The position numbers were made by a program, and so were the translations under genes. A stretch of 17,409 bases of DNA from an uncultured Eubacteriaceae bacterium (GTDB taxonomy: Bacteria > Bacillota > Clostridia > Eubacteriales > Eubacteriaceae), in assembly GCA_947630385.1 (NCBI GenBank), contig CANRHG010000020.1, positions 1-17,409 of the forward strand. The letters run 5' to 3'. This document shows, piece after piece, positions 7,036 to 13,442 of this stretch (positions within the stretch are counted from its first letter, which is position 1; each line of letters begins with the position of its first letter). A model generated the notes under the pieces. It saw only the letters and a list, made by a program, of their open reading frames with translations, searched no databases and was not told the DNA's origin.

Positions 7036-10000
7036 TTCTACACTTGATTTAGTCTCCAAATCTAACAGCAATACAGTCGTATCGGAATTCGTTCCAATTA
7101 AACAAAACCGAATCTCTTATCAGACCGAAGAACAGCTCGAGACGGCTATGCTTTCTCAGCTAAAAAATCTAGGTTACGAGTTTATTGACATTCATTCTGA
7201 AAAAGCTCTCGTTGAAAATCTTAGAAAGCAACTCGAAAAACTAAACGACTATCAGTTTACAGATAACGAATGGAACCGTTTTTATCGAAATACTATAGCT
7301 AATAGTAAAAACGGAGTTAAAGAAAAAACCGAGATAATTCAAAAAGATTATATCCAACTGCTTCAAACCGACGAAGGAACGACAAAAAATATACGACTGA
7401 TCGATAAAGACAATATCTTCAATAATAATCTGCAGGTTCTCCATCAATACAAAGAAGACCGGGGAAATTACAAAAACCGCTACGACGTAACAATTCTTGT
7501 AAACGGACTGCCTCTTGTTCATATAGAGCTAAAAAGACGAGGCGTTGATATTCGCGAAGCTTTCAACCAGATTGACCGCTACCAAAGAGACTCTTTTTGG
7601 GCCGGCAGCGGTCTTTTTGAATACGTTCAAATTTTTGTTATCTCTAACGGTACGTTCACAAAATATTATAGTAATACAACCAGACAGGAACACATAAATA
7701 ATCAAAACAAGCGAATTTCGGTTAAGAAAAAAGGAAACTCTTTCGAGTTCACTTCTTACTGGACAGACAGTAAAAATAAAAAAATTGCCGATCTCGTAGA
7801 TTTCACAAATTATTTTCTCTCAAAACGGACCTTACTGAATGTCTTGACTAAGTACTGCGTTCTTACGACCGAGGATCAGCTTTTGGTCATGCGGCCTTAT
7901 CAAATTGCAGCGACTGAAAAAATCATCGATAAAATCCGGTACGCCATCAACAATAATTTTAGGGAAAAAGACAACAATAGAGGTTATATTTGGCACACGA
8001 CAGGCTCTGGAAAAACCTTAACTTCCTTTAAAGCCTCTCAACTTGCAACCGAATTAGGAAATAATGAGATCAGCAAGGTTCTTTTTATCGTCGACCGTAA
8101 AGACTTAGACAGTCAAACGATAAAAGAATACGACCGTTTTGAAAAAGGGAGCGCAAACGGTAATTCGTCGACCAAAGTTCTTAAGCAACAGCTTGAAGAT
8201 CCGAACAGTAAAATCGTAATAACTACAATTCAAAAACTTAGCCGTTTTGTTCAGAAATATAAAAAGCATCCAATCTACGACCAAAATGTCGTTATGATAA
8301 TGGATGAGTGCCACCGTTCACAGTTTGGAGAGATGCATGATGCGATTACAAAAAGATTTAACAAATACGCTTTGTTTGGATTTACCGGAACTCCGATTTT
8401 TGCTGTAAACGCCGGTGGTAAAGCCAAAAACTTAACTACTGAAGAAATCTTTGGCCCAAATCTTCATACGTATACAATTATTGACGCAATCGAAGATAAA
8501 AACGTTCTTCCCTTTTCAATTGACACGATCAATACTCTTAAAACCGGAGAGAATATTGAAGATAAAGAAGTAGAAGCAATTGAAGAAAAGGAAGCTTTAG
8601 AAGCAGATACCAGAATTGAAAAAATCGCTCAATATATTTTGGATAATTTTAATATTAAGACTAAAAGAAGTAGCCATTCCTCAAATCCTGGAGGTCGCTT
8701 TAATTCTATCTTCGCCGTTTCAAGTAATCCGATGGCACAGGTGTATTACAAAACCTTTAAACGGCTCCAAAAAGACAAAAAAGACAAACTAAAAATAGCT
8801 ACGATCTTTAGCTATAATCCCAACGAAAAAGAATCCGATCAGTTTATATCGGATGAAGCTCTCGATACCGAAAAACTTGATAAAGTCTCTAGAGATTTTC
8901 TAGAAAGTGCAATAGCGGATTATAACGAAATCTTTAAAACCAATTTTGATACCGGTTCACAAAATTTTCAGGCTTATTATGAAGACGTTTCCAGAAGAGT
9001 TAAAAATGGCGATATCGATATACTGATCGTCGATAATATGTTTTTAACCGGATTTGACTCGCCCTTTTTAAATACGCTTTGGATCGATAAAAACGTGAAG
9101 ATGCACGGTCTTATTCAGGCTTTTTCAAGGACTAATAGAATTCTAAACAGTGTTAAAACGTTCGGAAATATCGTAACTTTTCGGGATCTAGAAGATGAAA
9201 TCAACGAGGCCCTAGCTCTATACGGAAATAAAGACGCAAAAAGCATCGTTTTATTAAGACCTTACGAAGATTATTTAAATGGCTATAAAGATGAAAAAGA
9301 AAAGTACCATCCAGGATATCTTGAGTTAATTGAACAGTTAAAAGAACAGTTTTCAGATCCCCACGATATTGGAATCGGTGAAGAAAACGAAAGAAACTTT
9401 ATTGGCTTATTTAACCGTATCCTTAGAGTCATGAACGTTTTATCCGTCTTTGAAGAATTTGAAAAAGATAAAAAACTTACGGAAGCTGAGTTTCAAGATT
9501 ATAAGAGTGCTTATCTTAATGCCCGAAATAACTTAATCGATCGAAGTAAAAATCAGAAAGAAAGCATTCTCGACGATCTTATTTTTGAGACCGAACTCAT
9601 TAACACGACTAATTATACGACCGACGTAATTCTAGAATTAGTCGAAAATTTTGCTAAAACAAAAGATGAAGAGTACCGGAGAAATCTAAAAATAGATATT
9701 GAGCGGGCGGTCGATTCCAGTCCGAATTTAAGAAGTAAAAAAGAGCTTATCATTGAATTTGTTGAGAAGTACAACGCTAGCGACGATATCAACGAAAAAT
9801 GGGAAGCATATATAAACGAAAAAAAGGATGAAGAATTAGAAAATATCATTGTCGATAATAAGCTTAAACCGGAAGAAACTAAAGATTTTATGAAACGGGC
9901 TTTTGAAGATGGGAAGTTTAAAGAATTCGGATCCGAAATAACGAAAGTAATGCCTCCTATGCCCCGTTTTGGAAAAACGAACCGTAGCGCTATCAAACAA

Positions 10001-10060
10001 AAAATCATTGAATCTCTGTACAATTTCTTTCAAAAATTTTCGGATGTTATTTTTGAATAA
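7028..10060 (+). CDS. hsdR: Type I restriction endonuclease, ATP-dependent translocase subunit
   Basis: HsdR pulls DNA through the bound complex using ATP and cuts it at a distance when the site is unmethylated. The N-terminal PD-(D/E)XK nuclease is visible as D153 (RYDVTI) and E167-L-K169 (HIELKRRG). The SF2 motor follows: Walker A HTTGSGKT (GSGKT about 326-330), motif II DECH (426-429), motif III FTGTPIF, the motif FLTGFDSPFLNTLWIDKN and motif VI QAFSRTNRI from about 697. The C-terminal helical region that binds the methylase completes about 1010 residues, normal for an EcoR124-like HsdR. ATG 7028 is chosen because GGAG (7018-7021) is 6 nt upstream. It overlaps the last 8 nt of hsdS, suggesting coupled translation. 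An in-frame TTG at 7016 would add four residues but has no ribosome binding site. Confidence 0.95.
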   Translation: MNNSTLDLVSKSNSNTVVSEFVPIKQNRISYQTEEQLETAMLSQLKNLGYEFIDIHSEKALVENLRKQLEKLNDYQFTDNEWNRFYRNTIANSKNGVKEKTEIIQKDYIQLLQTDEGTTKNIRLIDKDNIFNNNLQVLHQYKEDRGNYKNRYDVTILVNGLPLVHIELKRRGVDIREAFNQIDRYQRDSFWAGSGLFEYVQIFVISNGTFTKYYSNTTRQEHINNQNKRISVKKKGNSFEFTSYWTDSKNKKIADLVDFTNYFLSKRTLLNVLTKYCVLTTEDQLLVMRPYQIAATEKIIDKIRYAINNNFREKDNNRGYIWHTTGSGKTLTSFKASQLATELGNNEISKVLFIVDRKDLDSQTIKEYDRFEKGSANGNSSTKVLKQQLEDPNSKIVITTIQKLSRFVQKYKKHPIYDQNVVMIMDECHRSQFGEMHDAITKRFNKYALFGFTGTPIFAVNAGGKAKNLTTEEIFGPNLHTYTIIDAIEDKNVLPFSIDTINTLKTGENIEDKEVEAIEEKEALEADTRIEKIAQYILDNFNIKTKRSSHSSNPGGRFNSIFAVSSNPMAQVYYKTFKRLQKDKKDKLKIATIFSYNPNEKESDQFISDEALDTEKLDKVSRDFLESAIADYNEIFKTNFDTGSQNFQAYYEDVSRRVKNGDIDILIVDNMFLTGFDSPFLNTLWIDKNVKMHGLIQAFSRTNRILNSVKTFGNIVTFRDLEDEINEALALYGNKDAKSIVLLRPYEDYLNGYKDEKEKYHPGYLELIEQLKEQFSDPHDIGIGEENERNFIGLFNRILRVMNVLSVFEEFEKDKKLTEAEFQDYKSAYLNARNNLIDRSKNQKESILDDLIFETELINTTNYTTDVILELVENFAKTKDEEYRRNLKIDIERAVDSSPNLRSKKELIIEFVEKYNASDDINEKWEAYINEKKDEELENIIVDNKLKPEETKDFMKRAFEDGKFKEFGSEITKVMPPMPRFGKTNRSAIKQKIIESLYNFFQKFSDVIFE

Positions 10061-10086
10061 CTTGATCCTTAACCAAATCCGTGGGA

Positions 10087-10114
10087 TTGCAAATAATTTT
10101 ATTTAAATTTTAAT
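10087..10114 (+). promoter_or_regulatory. Candidate promoter for the RCC1-repeat protein
   Basis: TTGCAA (10087-10092) and TTTAAT (10109-10114) are separated by 16 nt and lie 27 nt before the GTG start. No terminator is seen between hsdR and this gene, so read-through is also possible. Confidence 0.35.
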
Positions 10115-10140
10115 CAACTAAACTAGAGGAGTTATCAATA

Positions 10141-12321
10141 GTGAAAAAAGTACTTTTTACTCTACTTACAATTCTTTTACTCGTAAGTCCAGTTATCGCT
10201 GCTGACACATCAGAATTTAATTACACCGATAAAGAACTGGAATCGAGAATATCAGTCGGCATGGATCACTTTACCTTTGTAGATCATCACAACAACCTAT
10301 GGGCCTGGGGTTCAAACTGGTTTGGCGAATTATGTAAAGGCGATAATAATTTACCGGACGAACTTTTCCCTGTTAAGACTTTAACGGATGTTGAACAGGT
10401 AAGCGCTGGTACGAATACTACAGCTGTCATTAAAAAAGACGGTTCCCTTTGGACTTATGGCCATAATGAGTCTGGGCAATTGGGTGATGGCGAAGGAAAA
10501 CCTTACGCTATTCGAGCGGCCGAACCTTACAAAGTACTGGATAACGTAGCTCAAGTCTCTATGGGAGAATACAACGGTGCGGCTATCACAAAAGACGGTT
10601 CTCTTTATACTTGGGGGCTCAATAATTTTGGACAGCTTGGAGACGGCACGCATGATAGTCTTTTGACGAATAAAGCCAGGAAAATAATGGATAACGTAAA
10701 ATCCGTCTGTGTAGGCGATCGGTGTATGGCAGCTATTACAAACAATAACGAGCTTTATACTTGGGGAGTAAATTATCATTACCGTTTAGGTAATGGCGAA
10801 GATGAAAATTCTTTTACAGATACTCCAGAAAAAATTTTAGATGATGTAAAAAAAGTAGCTTTAGGCGATACGCATTCCGCTGCTCTTAAGAATGATGGAT
10901 CGCTTTATCTTTGGGGAGCCAATACTATTTATGAACTCGGGATGGGCTCAACCGATAATAAATCCGTCTCTAAGCCAAAATACGTGACAAATAACGTTAA
11001 AGATGTGGCTTTAGGTCAACAATACACGCTCATTCTTAAAAATGACGGTACCGTTTATGGAGTTGGAGATAACGGAAGCGGACGCGTCGGAACTGGAAGT
11101 TCTGAGAGTTTTGTAAGAGAGTTTACCAGAGTTCTCGATAACGCAGTAGCTATTTACGCTTGTAATCAACATAGCTTAGCTGTTAAAAAAGACGGTTCCA
11201 TTTGGGTCTGGGGTGGCTCTGTAGGAGAATCAAATGATTATTATGATAAAGGCTACGATAATGCTTCCAACACTCCCTATAGAATATTTACAAGTTTCAT
11301 TCCTTTAGCTAAAGCAACGAATTATCCGTCTGTTCCTCAGGATGAAATAATCACTGTAGAAGCCAAGATCGATCCTGAACCAAAAAATAGTGGCGACCCT
11401 TTTCTCTTTGTTAAAGAGAAAAAAGATTACCATTATGCCGATTACGGAAAAGTTATAGCAGTAGGTTTTGGCTCTCGTGAATTCTACGGATGGTTTGATG
11501 GAGAAACTTGTGTTTCAAAGAATTTAGATTACTATTTTTCCGTCACAGAAAATGTAAATCTCGTAGCACGGTTTGAAAAAGATCCAAATGCCGTGGAGAT
11601 AGAAGAAATTAATATTGTTCCTGAATCCTTAGAACTTGAAGAAGGACAAACTAATAAACTCACCGTTGAGTTTATCCCCTCAGACGCGGAAAAACAAAAT
11701 CTCGTTTGGTTCAGTGCGGATGAAGGTGTTGCAACCGTAGATAATGGTACCGTTACTGCTATTGCTCCTGGGACAGTTATTATAACGGCTAAAACCGAAG
11801 ACGAAAAACATAGCGATAGCATAGCTGTAACGGTCAAGAAAAAAGCCCATGTAACTCCTAGTCCTAGTCCGTCTAATCCTACTCCAGAGGAAGATACTAA
11901 GTCGATTCCTATTTATCGTATCTATAACCCGTTAAATGGCGAACACTTATATACGGTTTCACCCCTAGAAGTTTCAGTAAATACTTCTAACGGCTGGACA
12001 GATGAAGGTATCGGCTGGTACGCTCCAAGTAGCGGTACTCCAGTTTATAGGCTCTACAATAGTTCACTCCAAAATCACCTTTACACTACTGATGAAAACG
12101 AAGTCAATACCTTACTGCAAATTCCGGAGTGGACAGCCGATAATAATCGACAGCCCGTATTTTACTCTGGTGGTTCTGTCCCAATATATAGGGTTTACAA
12201 CGAAAATCTTAGGGGATTACATCATCTAACTACAGATTTACATGAATATAATATCTTACCTCAACACGGATGGACTCAAGAAGCAATAGCTCTCTACGCT
12301 CAAAGTGGGGCTAACGTTTAA
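10141..12321 (+). CDS. Secreted RCC1-propeller / InlB-like / BIG2 / DUF5648-repeat protein
   Basis: The product is 726 residues. It starts at GTG with AGAGGAG (10125-10131) 9 nt upstream. A Sec signal peptide is followed by a likely cleavage site after residue 20 (VIA-AD). Residues ~36-385 hold seven RCC1-type blades, seen as repeated LYTWGLNNFGQLGDG-like motifs (WAWGSNWFGEL, LWTYGHNESGQLGDG, LYTWGVNYHYRLGNG, LYLWGANTIYELGMG, VYGVGDNGSGRVGTG, IWVWGG), and so a beta-propeller. Residues ~403-480 look like a divergent InlB/Listeria-Bacteroides repeat (FYGWFDGETCV, then LVARFEKD). Residues ~483-568 are a BIG2 immunoglobulin-like domain (LELEEGQTNKLTVEFIPSDA, then GTVTAIAPGTVIITAKT). After a Pro/Ser/Thr linker, residues ~588-725 hold three DUF5648-like units (PIYRIYNPLNGEHLYT, PVYRLYNSSLQNHLYT, PIYRVYNENLRGLHHLT). 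No LPXTG motif or transmembrane anchor is present, so it is probably secreted or loosely bound to the wall. The partner is unknown; these domains commonly mediate protein or carbohydrate contacts. Confidence 0.85.
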   Translation: MKKVLFTLLTILLLVSPVIAADTSEFNYTDKELESRISVGMDHFTFVDHHNNLWAWGSNWFGELCKGDNNLPDELFPVKTLTDVEQVSAGTNTTAVIKKDGSLWTYGHNESGQLGDGEGKPYAIRAAEPYKVLDNVAQVSMGEYNGAAITKDGSLYTWGLNNFGQLGDGTHDSLLTNKARKIMDNVKSVCVGDRCMAAITNNNELYTWGVNYHYRLGNGEDENSFTDTPEKILDDVKKVALGDTHSAALKNDGSLYLWGANTIYELGMGSTDNKSVSKPKYVTNNVKDVALGQQYTLILKNDGTVYGVGDNGSGRVGTGSSESFVREFTRVLDNAVAIYACNQHSLAVKKDGSIWVWGGSVGESNDYYDKGYDNASNTPYRIFTSFIPLAKATNYPSVPQDEIITVEAKIDPEPKNSGDPFLFVKEKKDYHYADYGKVIAVGFGSREFYGWFDGETCVSKNLDYYFSVTENVNLVARFEKDPNAVEIEEINIVPESLELEEGQTNKLTVEFIPSDAEKQNLVWFSADEGVATVDNGTVTAIAPGTVIITAKTEDEKHSDSIAVTVKKKAHVTPSPSPSNPTPEEDTKSIPIYRIYNPLNGEHLYTVSPLEVSVNTSNGWTDEGIGWYAPSSGTPVYRLYNSSLQNHLYTTDENEVNTLLQIPEWTADNNRQPVFYSGGSVPIYRVYNENLRGLHHLTTDLHEYNILPQHGWTQEAIALYAQSGANV

Positions 12322-12422
12322 AAAAATAAACATGAAATTATAGACTGACGAACTTGTTATAGTAAACTGGCGATAGATTCTCAAAGTTATAATTATTGTA
12401 TAAATCAGATGGTAGCAATGTT

Positions 12423-12454
12423 GACTCTATTTATTGGAAAATAGAGTCTTTTTT
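12423..12454 (+). terminator. Terminator after the RCC1-repeat gene
   Basis: GACTCTATTT (12423-12432) and AAATAGAGTC (12439-12448) form a perfect 10-bp stem with the loop ATTGGA, followed by six T residues. It lies about 100 nt after the stop. Confidence 0.85.
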
Positions 12455-12639
12455 ACGGCGAAACGATACAAGATTACAAAAGATGGTAAAGAAGGGATAG
12501 GAAAACTCTCCGCAGTTTAAAGAGAGAAGAGATTTGAGACGACCAACCTTTTCTTATTTCTGATTTTATAATTACCTGAATTGTAACTTCACTATCTGCG
12601 CTGTTTTAAGTAAACTTTTAAAAAGTTATTTAGAGGAAC
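12455..12639. other. Gene-free AT-rich stretch
   Basis: No open frame of note, no strong promoter and no RNA-like pattern was found on either strand. The only structure seen is the palindrome AACTTTT-A-AAAAGTT at about 12614-12628. Confidence 0.5.
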
Positions 12640-12706
12640 AAAAAGACCACCCGTTAAGGTGGCTTTTGCACATTGAAAAAAGGAGCACTTAAATTATCCT
12701 TAATCT
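12638..12706 (-). ncRNA. Small RNA unit A (shortest member of the array)
   Basis: An extended -10 promoter (12713-12721) and a terminator (12640-12662) frame a predicted minus-strand RNA of about 68 nt. It contains GUGCUCCUUUUUU, the complement of a plus-strand AAAAAAGGAGCAC. It corresponds to the 5' arm of units B and C but lacks their 3' arm and large loop, so it may be a shortened or decayed copy. The sequence contains no start codon with a ribosome binding site on this strand. Confidence 0.5.
12640..12662 (-). terminator. Terminator of unit A
   Basis: CCACC (12647-12651) and GGTGG (12658-12662) pair around the loop CGTTAA. On the minus strand a T, a C and five T follow. AAAAG/CTTTT extends the stem past a one-base bulge, so the hairpin could also work on the plus strand (CTTTT, 12663-12667). 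Confidence 0.65.
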
Positions 12707-12712
12707 GATGTC

Positions 12713-12721
12713 ATTATACCA
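12713..12721 (-). promoter_or_regulatory. Extended -10 promoter of unit A
   Basis: The minus strand reads TGGTATAAT, a perfect extended -10 box. No clear -35 is seen, which extended -10 promoters do not need. Transcription would start near 12706 and meet the terminator about 65 nt later. Confidence 0.6.
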
Positions 12722-12830
12722 GGTCAGGAATAAAAAAGCTTATGATTTTCTAAATTATTAACATTATCTGCAACTCAATTACGTTGTACTTTTAATCAAG
12801 ATCTACATTCGAGACAAAAATAAATGAAAC

Positions 12831-12853
12831 AAAAAAAGACGCCCGAAAGCGTC
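12831..12853 (-). terminator. Terminator of unit B
   Basis: GACGC (12838-12842) and GCGTC (12849-12853) enclose CCGAAA. On the minus strand the stem-loop GACGC-TTTCGG-GCGTC is followed by seven T, so termination is much stronger in that direction. The loop is identical to that of unit C. Confidence 0.75.
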
Positions 12854-12916
12854 CTTTAATTCCATAATTGCACTTTAAAATTTATTTGTAATCATGTAGT
12901 TGGGATATTCCTAAAT

Positions 12917-12942
12917 AAAGGAGAGCAATTATGGATAACTAA
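12917..12942 (+). promoter_or_regulatory. Plus-strand ribosome binding site with a three-codon frame opposite unit B
   Basis: AAAGGAG (12917-12923) is followed 7 nt later by ATG GAT AAC TAA (12931-12942). It is exactly the strand complementary to the anti-Shine-Dalgarno arm of RNA B. It may be a truncated small-gene start, a leader peptide, or simply the by-product of an RNA that mimics an anti-Shine-Dalgarno sequence. No good plus-strand promoter was found. Confidence 0.3.
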
Positions 12943-12961
12943 AGAATTTATATTTCTTTAT

Positions 12962-12970
12962 ATTATAGCA
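12962..12970 (-). promoter_or_regulatory. Extended -10 promoter of unit B
   Basis: The minus strand reads TGCTATAAT, identical to the promoter of unit C at 15392-15400. No clear -35 is seen. The predicted start is near 12955. Confidence 0.65.
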
Positions 12971-13027
12971 CGGATTTTCAATATTTAAGCTAACGGCTTA
13001 AAAGTAGACTGTTGAAAAATCTGTTCT

Positions 13028-13049
13028 CGGGGATTAGGATCCCCGTTTT
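13028..13049 (+). terminator. Plus-strand terminator between units B and C
   Basis: CGGGGAT (13028-13034) and ATCCCCG (13039-13045) pair perfectly around TAGG and are followed by TTTTCTT. It faces the terminator of unit C, so transcripts from both directions stop around 13049-13059. It implies some plus-strand transcription across unit B. Confidence 0.7.
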
Positions 13050-13058
13050 CTTGCAACT

Positions 13059-13080
13059 AAAAAAGGCGCCCGAAAGCGCC
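13059..13080 (-). terminator. Terminator of unit C
   Basis: GGCGC (13065-13069) and GCGCC (13076-13080) enclose CCGAAA. On the minus strand the hairpin is followed by six T. Relative to unit B the stem has changed by a compensated base pair while the loop is unchanged. Confidence 0.75.
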
Positions 13081-13168
13081 TTAGTTCATGACGTCCCTTA
13101 AAAAACTTTGTTTCATAAGTCCCATAAAAACAACAGAGGAAAGGAACATTCATGATGGTAAAAATAAA

Positions 13169-13173
13169 ATGTA
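13169..13173. repeat. Candidate 5-bp target duplication, left copy (ATGTA)
   Basis: ATGTA here and ATGTA at 15386-15390 flank the IS. The match continues imperfectly for 6 more bases. Rejoining at this point restores a spacing in unit C like that of unit B. Five bases alone are weak evidence. Confidence 0.45.
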
Positions 13174-13179
13174 TTTAAT

Positions 13180-13199
13180 GGTACTTTTGCACATACCGT
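13180..13199 (+). repeat. Left terminal inverted repeat of the IS
   Basis: GGTACTTTTGCACATACCGT. Within it GGTA and TACC can pair around CTTTTGCACA. The right repeat has GGCC pairing with GGCC around the same core. Confidence 0.6.
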
Positions 13200-13274
13200 C
13201 CCGATTCTCAACTTTTTTTCAAAAAAAATTTTCCCCAAAATCTAAGAAAATCGTCTATATATAGTATATTTTCG

Positions 13275-13294
13275 CATATTTAGCCCTAAATATG
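13275..13294. repeat. Perfect 20-bp palindrome upstream of the transposase
   Basis: CATATTTAG and CTAAATATG surround a central CC. It lies in the IS leader about 150 nt before the start codon, downstream of the TATA-rich stretch at about 13255-13270. It could be an operator or a transposase-binding site. Confidence 0.5.
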
Positions 13295-13389
13295 GCCGTT
13301 TCGGAGCGTCTGAGAAACTTTTTTACCCTCCAATACCATCGCCACAACACCCCCGGCTTTGTACCCCAAATCTGCCAAACACAAAAGTT

Positions 13390-13422
13390 TTCTTAAATAA
13401 AGCTTAAAATAGGATTTAAGAA
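13390..13422 (+). repeat. Hairpin just before the transposase ribosome binding site
   Basis: TTCTTAAAT (13390-13398) and ATTTAAGAA (13414-13422) pair perfectly with a 15-nt loop, ending 7 nt before AAGGAG (13430-13435). Hairpins at this place in IS elements commonly limit translation from transcripts entering from outside. Confidence 0.5.
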
Positions 13423-13442
13423 TACTTTCAAGGAGAAAGAGG

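Larger units (their letters stand above)
12831..12955 (-). ncRNA. Small RNA unit B
   Basis: A predicted minus-strand RNA of about 125 nt lies between a perfect TGCTATAAT promoter and a strong terminator. Its 5' part holds a small hairpin (AAAGAA/TTCTTT), then an arm containing CCATAATTGC and CUCUCCUUU. The 3' part carries the matching arm GCAATTATGG just before the terminator. The plus-strand arms are 12862-12871 and 12925-12934 (perfect 10 bp), extendable to 12854-12876 and 12917-12944. A loop of roughly 40 nt remains. The anti-Shine-Dalgarno CUCC lies at the end of the stem near the loop. No convincing coding frame lies within, so a regulatory RNA is the best reading. Confidence 0.6.
13059..13173 (-). 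ncRNA. Small RNA unit C, body cut from its promoter by the IS
   Basis: The body aligns with unit B just upstream of the terminator: ATG-A-ACAAA-TTTTTAA-G in the loop region, then ATGAACTAAGGCGC against ATGGAATTAAAGGACGC. The two arms lie at plus-strand 13085-13099 and 13141-13155 and pair at about 11-12 of 14 positions. They differ in sequence from the arms of unit B but have the same arrangement, including the anti-Shine-Dalgarno side (UUCCUUUCCUC). The promoter belonging to it, TGCTATAAT, now lies beyond the IS at 15392-15400. Rejoined without the IS, the RNA would be about 115 nt. A 14-codon minus-strand frame (ATG 13125 to TAA 13081) lies inside but has no counterpart in unit B. The opposite strand carries AAGGA and ATG ATG (13152) starting an 8-codon frame that runs into the IS. 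Confidence 0.55.

Noticed and set aside
9613..10033. Minus-strand frames of 136 and 65 codons inside hsdR
   Set aside because: They lie opposite the well-supported hsdR coding frame and have no start signals.
12638..13080. Retron, CRISPR or toxIN-like system as an explanation for the repeated RNA units
   Set aside because: No reverse transcriptase, Cas protein or ToxN-like endoribonuclease is encoded nearby, and the units are not short identical repeats with spacers.
13081..13125. 14-codon minus-strand peptide in unit C as a small toxin
   Set aside because: It has no hydrophobic core typical of type I toxins, no ribosome binding site and no counterpart in unit B.
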